Position numbers and translations under genes: made by a program. From assembly GCA_020427625.1 (NCBI GenBank), contig JAGQOI010000065.1:1-19726 (forward strand): a stretch of 19,726 bases of DNA, written 5' to 3'. Under the pieces are notes generated by a model. It ran no database searches. It was given only the letters and a program-made list of their open reading frames with translations, and was not told the origin of the DNA. This DNA comes from Phycisphaerales bacterium. Its GTDB lineage: Bacteria; Planctomycetota; Phycisphaerae; Phycisphaerales; SM1A02. Below, piece by piece: positions 15,240-19,726 of this stretch; position 1 is the stretch's first letter; every line of letters starts with the position of its first letter.

Positions 15240-15947
15240 TCAGGTCGACAGCGGCGGGAGGGCGCCGAACTTCCGCGTGCGGCGACCGAAGTCCCGCAAC
15301 GCCTCGTGCAGCGCCGCAACGTCGAAGTCCGGCCAGCAGCGGTCGGTCACATGGATCTCGGCGTAACTGATCTGCCAGAGCAGGTAGTTCGACAGCCGCA
15401 TCTCGCCCGCGGTCCGGATGAGCAGGTCGGGGTCCGGCAGGCCCGCCGTGTCGAGACGCGATTCGATCATCGCCTCGTCGATGTCCGCCGGATCCACCGT
15501 CCCGGCCCGGACGTCCCGGGCGAGCGCCCGCACCGCGTCGGTGAGCTCCGCCCGAGAGCCGTAGTTCAGCGCGAGCGACAGCGTCAGGCCCGTGCCGCTC
15601 CGGGTCGCGGCCATCGTCCTGTCGAGTTGCTCGCGCACCCGCCGGGGCAGACCCTCGCGGCGACCGATGTGACGCAGACGGACGCCGTGATCGATCATCA
15701 TCGCCTGCTGGTCGCGCAGGTAGTCGACGCAGAGATCCATCAGCGCCTCGATCTCCGCGGCCGGGCGCTTCCAGTTCTCCAGCGAGAACGAGTACAGCGT
15801 CAGCGCCTCGATCCCGAGGTCCACGCTCGCCGTCACCAGACGGGGCACCAGGCTCGCGCCCACGCGATGTCCCTCGATGCGCGCCAACCCACGCTCCTGC
15901 GCCCACCGGCCGTTGCCGTCCATGATGATCGCGACATGGCGCGGCAA
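15240..15947 (-). CDS. uppS: Undecaprenyl diphosphate synthase (cis-prenyltransferase)
   Basis: UppS condenses isopentenyl diphosphate onto farnesyl diphosphate in cis to make the C55 carrier lipid for peptidoglycan and surface polysaccharides. It is a soluble or membrane-associated enzyme. The start of the chain has HVAIIMDGNGRWA with the Mg/diphosphate-binding Asp10. SFSLENWKRP at 53-62 and DLLIRTAGEMRLSNYLLWQISYAE from 174 give the conserved Arg178, Arg184 and Ser186 region; TAGEMR replaces the more common TGGE/SGE form. Length 235 is close to normal (about 250). The marked start is a TTG (15947). No in-frame ATG lies upstream before purA, and the frame stays open into purA, so the true N-terminus may be slightly longer from another non-ATG codon. 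It follows purA by about 130 bp on the same strand. Confidence 0.93.
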   Translation of the reverse strand: MPRHVAIIMDGNGRWAQERGLARIEGHRVGASLVPRLVTASVDLGIEALTLYSFSLENWKRPAAEIEALMDLCVDYLRDQQAMMIDHGVRLRHIGRREGLPRRVREQLDRTMAATRSGTGLTLSLALNYGSRAELTDAVRALARDVRAGTVDPADIDEAMIESRLDTAGLPDPDLLIRTAGEMRLSNYLLWQISYAEIHVTDRCWPDFDVAALHEALRDFGRRTRKFGALPPLST

Positions 15948-16077
15948 CGCCTCGAACGCGGGCGGGTCCGGCGTGTTCTCGGCTGGCGGCGGCGTCGAAG
16001 CGATGGGGCGGATCCTCAGTGCGGAGTCATGGTCAGGGCCGATCCCCCGGGCGCCCGTCGGAGCGCGATGATGCCCA

Positions 16078-17412
16078 TTACGTCGTCACGAGCGTCTGGG
16101 TTCGCTCCGGCCCGACGCTGATGATCTCGATCGGGACGCCCGTGATGGTCTCGATCCGGTCGAGATACCGACGCGCGTTCTCGGGCAGTCTCGTGCGCTC
16201 CGTCGCGTCGACGATCTCCTCGCTCCAGCCGGGGAGCGTCTCGTAGATCGGCTCGACGCCCGCGAGCCGCGCGGCATCCGGAATGAAACGGTCCGTCGTC
16301 GACCCGTCCGGCAGGCGGTACTTCGTGCACAGACGCAGCTCCGGCAGGCCCGACAGCACGTCGAGCAGCATGCACGCGAGACTCGTCACGCCGCAGATCA
16401 TCGCCGAGTAGCGCACCGCGACCAGATCCAGCCAGCCGCAGCGGCGCGGACGTCCGGTCGTCGTCCCGTACTCGTGCCCGCGCTCCCGGATGCGATGACC
16501 GGTCTCGTCGTGCAGTTCCGTCGGGAACGGTCCCTCGCCGACCCGCGTCGAGTACGCCTTCATGATGCCGTACACCCGCCCGATCAGCGCGCCGGGAATG
16601 CCCGTTCCGGCCGGGATGCCCAGCGCCGAGCAGTTCGAACTCGTCACGTACGGATACGTCCCGTGATCGATGTCCAGCAGGCAGGCGTTCGCGCCCTCGA
16701 ACAGGATCGAACGACCGGCGCGATGACAATCGTGCAGCAGGTAGGTCGTGTCCTCGATGTGCGACGCGAGACGCCGACCGAAGGCACCGTACTTCGCGGT
16801 GAGTGCCGCGGGATCGAGCGGCGGCGCGTCGACGCCGAGCGCAGCCAGCTCCGCGGTCCGCAGACTGCAGATGACCGACAGTCGCTCGAGCAGGCGCCCC
16901 TCGTCGAGCAGGTCGCCCATCCGTACCGCGGTCGATCGATGGATCTTGTCCGCATACGCCGGGCCGATGCCCCGGCGCGTCGTGCCGATCGACAGGTTCC
17001 GGCCGCCCGCCTCCGCACGGGCGGCGAGCACCGTCTCCAGCGCGGCATCGTGCACCTTGTGATACGGCATGACGACGTGGGCGCGATCGGACACCCGGAG
17101 GTTGTCGCCGACCTCGATCCCGCGGACCCGCAGCGAGTCGATCTCCTCGAGCAGCTTCTCGGGATCGACGACGACGCCGTTGCCGATGACGCACATCTTG
17201 TCCGCGTTCAGGATGCCCGACGGAATGAGGTGAACGGCGTACCGCTCCGTCCCGACCACGACCGTATGCCCGGCGTTCGCGCCGCCGTTGTAGCGCACGA
17301 TGACGTCGTTGCGGCTCGTCAGGAGGTCGACGATCTTGCCCTTGCCTTCGTCGCCCCACTGGAGCCCGACGACGGCCGTATGCGTCCGCGGAGAGGTCTG
17401 ATAATCCGGCAT
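16078..17412 (-). CDS. purA: Adenylosuccinate synthetase
   Basis: PurA makes adenylosuccinate from IMP, aspartate and GTP, the first committed step to AMP. The 444-residue protein has the GTP-binding loop LQWGDEGKGK (17-26, catalytic Asp21), NGGANAGHT (42-50, catalytic His49), TTRRGIGPAY (144-153), LLDIDHGTYPYVTSSN (245-260) and TTTGRPRRCGWLD (317-329). Residues 239-243 read EGANA instead of the EGAQG typical of most bacteria, and SSNC follows; this wording is familiar from eukaryotic enzymes. ATG 17412 is preceded by AGGA 8 nt away; a TTG at 17433 would add seven residues but lies at the likely transcription start. It is divergent from the small zinc-ribbon gene and is followed by uppS on the same strand. 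Confidence 0.96.
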   Translation of the reverse strand: MPDYQTSPRTHTAVVGLQWGDEGKGKIVDLLTSRNDVIVRYNGGANAGHTVVVGTERYAVHLIPSGILNADKMCVIGNGVVVDPEKLLEEIDSLRVRGIEVGDNLRVSDRAHVVMPYHKVHDAALETVLAARAEAGGRNLSIGTTRRGIGPAYADKIHRSTAVRMGDLLDEGRLLERLSVICSLRTAELAALGVDAPPLDPAALTAKYGAFGRRLASHIEDTTYLLHDCHRAGRSILFEGANACLLDIDHGTYPYVTSSNCSALGIPAGTGIPGALIGRVYGIMKAYSTRVGEGPFPTELHDETGHRIRERGHEYGTTTGRPRRCGWLDLVAVRYSAMICGVTSLACMLLDVLSGLPELRLCTKYRLPDGSTTDRFIPDAARLAGVEPIYETLPGWSEEIVDATERTRLPENARRYLDRIETITGVPIEIISVGPERTQTLVTT

Positions 17413-17439
17413 GTTCGGGTTCCTGCTGGCCAAGCGTCC

Positions 17440-17448
17440 AGTGTAGCA
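17440..17448 (-). promoter_or_regulatory. Extended -10 promoter of purA
   Basis: On the minus strand the sequence reads TGCTACACT: an extended -10 TG plus TACACT (4 of 6 to TATAAT). No good -35 element lies 17 nt upstream, which is tolerable for extended -10 promoters. Initiation would fall near 17433, leaving a leader of about 20 nt before the ATG at 17412. Confidence 0.5.
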
Positions 17449-17539
17449 CAGCCGACCCGACGGATCGCCATCCCCGAACCCGAACTCGTCTCCGTTCCTC
17501 CCTCAACCGTCGGCCCGGGATCGCCGATGACGGTCGAGC

Positions 17540-17560
17540 CGTCGTCATCCGCCGACGACG
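17540..17560 (+). repeat. Inverted repeat before the zinc-ribbon gene
   Basis: Perfect 7-nt arms CGTCGTC/GACGACG with a 7-nt loop, ending 3 nt before the GGAG ribosome-binding sequence of the small gene. It could be an operator or a translational control hairpin, or a chance dyad. Confidence 0.3.
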
Positions 17561-17573
17561 CCTGGAGCATGCC

Positions 17574-17747
17574 GTGTCGAAGCCCGAGGTCGTCCGAATC
17601 AAGTGCCCGCAACTGAGCTGCCAGCGCGTCCTCGCCGTCCCCGGCAACGCGCGCGGGAAACTCGTCCGCTGTCGCAACTGCGGCACCACGATCAAGATCC
17701 CCGAAGCAAAGTCCAGCGGCGGCGAGAGCAAGGCCCCGGCGGCCTGA
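17574..17747 (+). CDS. Small zinc-ribbon protein, 57 aa
   Basis: A short gene with GTG start at 17574 encodes 57 residues. GGAG lies 6 nt upstream. The protein has CPQLSC (C11, C16) and, 16 residues later, CRNC (C33, C36), framed by VLAVPGNARGKLVR and GTTIKIP. This is a four-cysteine zinc ribbon of the type found at the start of many planctomycete proteins, usually with the pattern C-x-VP..G..VRCP.CG..F.VP; here it stands alone with a Ser/Gly/Lys-rich, probably disordered tail (44-57). The spacing C-x4-C is one residue longer than the usual C-x2 or C-x3. It is divergent from purA and 81 bp before hemW. Its function is unknown; a small nucleic acid- or protein-binding factor is a guess from the fold. 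Confidence 0.75.
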   Translation: MSKPEVVRIKCPQLSCQRVLAVPGNARGKLVRCRNCGTTIKIPEAKSSGGESKAPAA

Positions 17748-17794
17748 TCCCCGCATTCGGTCCGATCCAGTCTGGTCCCGCGCCCGCGCCCGGC

Positions 17795-17800
17795 CATAAT
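17795..17800 (+). promoter_or_regulatory. Possible -10 element for hemW
   Basis: CATAAT (5 of 6 to TATAAT) overlaps the first in-frame ATG of the hemW frame (17799). No convincing -35 is seen. If real, transcription would begin near 17807, which would make the ATG at 17829 the translation start. Confidence 0.35.
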
Positions 17801-17828
17801 GCCGGGTGACCCGCGCACCCGACCCGAC

Positions 17829-19040
17829 ATGACCGAACCCCATTCACTCACCATGCTGACGCCCGGATCGACGCCCCGCACGGCGGACGACCTCGACGTC
17901 ATGACGATGCCCGCCGACGCGCTCGCGCTCCGCGGCGCCTATCTGCACGTCCCGTTCTGCTTTCACAAGTGCCACTACTGCGACTTCTACAGCATCGTCG
18001 ACAACCGCGACCGGCAGGACGCCTTCGTCGATCGCATGACGATCGAACTCGATGCCGCCGCGGACCGGTTCACGCGCCCGCTCGAATCGATCTTCGTCGG
18101 CGGCGGCACCCCGACGCTGCTCCCGCCCGAACGCTGGCGGCGCCTCTTCGAGGCGATCCACCGCGCGCTGCCCCGCGATGACCGCACCGAATTCAGCATC
18201 GAGGCGAACCCGGAGACCGTCACCGACGACCTCGCCCGCACGCTGGCCGCCGGCGGCGTCAACCGCGCGAGCATCGGCGCCCAGTCCTTCGACCCGCGCC
18301 ATCTCAAGACCCTCGAACGCTGGCATGATCCCGACAACGTCGGTCGCTCGGTCCGCATCCTCCGCGATGCCGGCATCACGAACGTCAACATCGATCTCAT
18401 CTTCGCCATTCCCGGCCAGACGCTCGCCGAGTGGCAGTTCGAACTCGATGCCGCGCTCGCTCTCGATCCGACCCACCTGAGTTGCTACGGACTCACCTAC
18501 GAACCCAACACCGCGATGACCGCCCGCCTCCGGGCCGGACGCTTCGAGCCGGCGTCCGAAGACCTCGAGGCCGCGATGTACGAGATGACCCTCGACCGAC
18601 TCGCCGACGCCGGATTCGAGCAGTACGAGATCAGCAACTGGGCGCGCCCGGGACGGACCTGCCGGCACAACCTGCTGTACTGGCGGAACGAACACTGGTG
18701 GCCGTTCGGACCGGCCGCGGCCGGCCACGTCGCCGGCCGACGCTGGCGCAACGTGCCGCGACTCGGCGACTACCTCGACGTCGGCCCGCTCCCGCCGATC
18801 ACCGACGTCGAGCACCTCGATCGTCGCGGCCGCGTCGGCGAGCAGCTCATGCTCGGGTTCCGTCTCCGTGAGGGCATCGCCGAGTCATCGCTGCACGAGT
18901 GGCTGGCCGATGCGCCGGACCGTCGCGCGACGGTCGATGGCGCGCTGCGCGACGGTCTGCTGGAGCGACACGACGGTGCGGTGCGCTTCACGCGACGGGG
19001 GATGCTCGTCGCGGACTCGGTGCTGTCGGATCTCGTCTGA
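17829..19040 (+). CDS. hemW: HemW-type radical SAM protein (haem chaperone, HemN-like)
   Basis: HemW proteins are radical SAM family members that bind haem and transfer it to respiratory proteins; they were long annotated as oxygen-independent coproporphyrinogen III oxidase HemN. The [4Fe-4S]/SAM motif is CFHKCHYCDF (C44, C48, C51), the HemW form CxxxCxxCxF and not the HemN form with an extra Cys. GGGTPTLL at 91-98, EANPET at 125-130, RASIGAQSFD and NIDLIFAIPGQT follow in normal order, then a CRHNLLYWRNEHWWPFGP segment and a C-terminal winged-helix-like part. Length 403 is typical. ATG 17829 is chosen because a possible -10 covers the alternative ATG at 17799; neither has a clear Shine-Dalgarno sequence. 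The adjacent convergent sdhB (succinate dehydrogenase) is a respiratory gene, which fits but does not prove a haem-delivery role. Confidence 0.93.
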   Translation: MTEPHSLTMLTPGSTPRTADDLDVMTMPADALALRGAYLHVPFCFHKCHYCDFYSIVDNRDRQDAFVDRMTIELDAAADRFTRPLESIFVGGGTPTLLPPERWRRLFEAIHRALPRDDRTEFSIEANPETVTDDLARTLAAGGVNRASIGAQSFDPRHLKTLERWHDPDNVGRSVRILRDAGITNVNIDLIFAIPGQTLAEWQFELDAALALDPTHLSCYGLTYEPNTAMTARLRAGRFEPASEDLEAAMYEMTLDRLADAGFEQYEISNWARPGRTCRHNLLYWRNEHWWPFGPAAAGHVAGRRWRNVPRLGDYLDVGPLPPITDVEHLDRRGRVGEQLMLGFRLREGIAESSLHEWLADAPDRRATVDGALRDGLLERHDGAVRFTRRGMLVADSVLSDLV

Positions 19041-19042
19041 TT

Positions 19043-19726
19043 TCAGCGTCCCGAGAAGAAGCGCTTGATCGAGTGGATCGTCACCGCGCGTCCCATGGCC
19101 GCGATGGATTCCGTGAGCGGAATCTCCTTCGGGCAGGCCTTCACGCAGTTCTGCGCGTTGCCGCAGTCGACGACGCCGCCCGGGCCGGACAGGACGTCGA
19201 GCCGGTCGCTCTTCGCGACGGCGCCGGTCTGATGCTCGTTGAAGAGCCGGGCCTGGCTGATCGCGTGGGCGCCGATGAACGCCGTGTCCCACGCCTCCGG
19301 CTCGGATTCGAGGTTGAACTGCGGACAGGCCTCCAGGCAGCAGCCGCAGCTCATGCACTCCGAGAGCTTGTAGCGCATCTGCTGATGCTCGGGCGTGTCG
19401 AGCGGGCCGGCGCCGAGGTGGTACGTCCCGTCGATCGGCACCCAGGCCTGCACGCGCCGGAGCTGGTGGAACAGCCGGTCGCGGTTGACCATGAGGTCCC
19501 GGACCACCGGGAACTTGCTCATCGGCTCCAGCGTGATCTCGTCGCCGTCGTTCGGCGCGTACTGGTCGACCAGGCAACTGCAACTCTGCCGCACCCGACC
19601 GTTGATGACCATCGTGCACGCGCCGCACACCTCCTCCAGGCAGCCCGCGTCGAAGGTCACCGGCGTCGTCGCCGCGCCCACCCGCGTCTGCGGATTCGCG
19701 GCAATCCACTGGAGGCAGGAGATCAC
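19043..19726 (-). CDS. sdhB: Succinate dehydrogenase/fumarate reductase iron-sulphur subunit (5' truncated)
   Basis: SdhB carries electrons from the flavoprotein SdhA through three Fe-S clusters to the membrane quinone site. The visible 227 residues hold the [2Fe-2S] ligands C29, C34, C37 and C49 (CLEEVCGAC...C), the [4Fe-4S] motif CMSCGCCLEACP (C124, C127, C130, C134) and the C-terminal CGNAQNCVKACPKEIPLTES (C188, C194, C198). The latter wording is of the Bacillus/Bacteroidetes-like (b-type) enzyme family rather than the E. coli form. The window edge cuts the gene: the first visible codon is GTG within VISCLQW, which is normally preceded by several tens of residues, so this is not taken as the start. 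It ends 2 nt from the convergent hemW stop. Confidence 0.95.
   Translation of the reverse strand: MISCLQWIAANPQTRVGAATTPVTFDAGCLEEVCGACTMVINGRVRQSCSCLVDQYAPNDGDEITLEPMSKFPVVRDLMVNRDRLFHQLRRVQAWVPIDGTYHLGAGPLDTPEHQQMRYKLSECMSCGCCLEACPQFNLESEPEAWDTAFIGAHAISQARLFNEHQTGAVAKSDRLDVLSGPGGVVDCGNAQNCVKACPKEIPLTESIAAMGRAVTIHSIKRFFSGR

Noticed and set aside
1..19726. CRISPR arrays, insertion sequences, attachment sites, tRNA or rRNA genes
   Set aside because: No spaced direct repeats, transposase motifs, terminal inverted repeats, cloverleaf or rRNA-like sequence was recognised in either strand by eye.

Overview
This window is a high-GC (roughly two-thirds G+C), densely coding bacterial chromosome segment. 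The best guess is a planctomycete, probably Phycisphaerae-like. That rests on the very large pseudopilins beside PilT/GspE/GspF, the form of UppS and SdhB, and small VP..G..VRC.NCG zinc-ribbon proteins. It is an inference from family resemblance, not a marker-gene result.

Region 1 (1-15079, all + strand) is a type II secretion / type IV pilus-like assembly locus. It starts inside the C-terminal part of a PilB/GspE ATPase. Then come pilT (retraction-type ATPase), a 460-bp non-coding leader with a likely promoter and several strong dyads, a complete GspE/PilB ATPase with an N-terminal MshEN domain, and one inner-membrane platform protein (GspF/PilC). Six consecutive genes with class III (prepilin-type) N-termini follow. 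Their order matches gspG-G-H-I-J-K, and the first five are coupled by overlaps of 1, 4 or 11 nt. The last is a 1512-residue GspK-like protein, several times the normal size and without cysteine. An intrinsic terminator (15128-15169) closes the unit. No secretin, prepilin peptidase or GspL/M (PilM/N/O) gene is present, so these must lie elsewhere.

Region 2 (15240-17412, - strand) holds purA (adenylosuccinate synthetase) and, downstream of it, uppS (undecaprenyl diphosphate synthase). purA is read from its own extended -10 promoter.

Region 3 (17574-19040, + strand) is divergent from purA. It has a 57-residue zinc-ribbon protein with a GTG start, then hemW, a radical-SAM haem chaperone-type protein.

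Region 4 (19043-19726, - strand) is the iron-sulphur subunit of succinate dehydrogenase/fumarate reductase (sdhB), cut at its N-terminus by the window edge and ending 2 nt from the hemW stop.

The most unusual content is the pseudopilin set: enlarged minor pseudopilins, a giant GspK-like candidate tip protein with Ca-loop-like motifs, three secretion ATPases for one platform protein, a predicted c-di-GMP-binding module on GspE, and a structured leader before gspE. No mobile elements, CRISPR arrays, rRNA or tRNA genes were seen.
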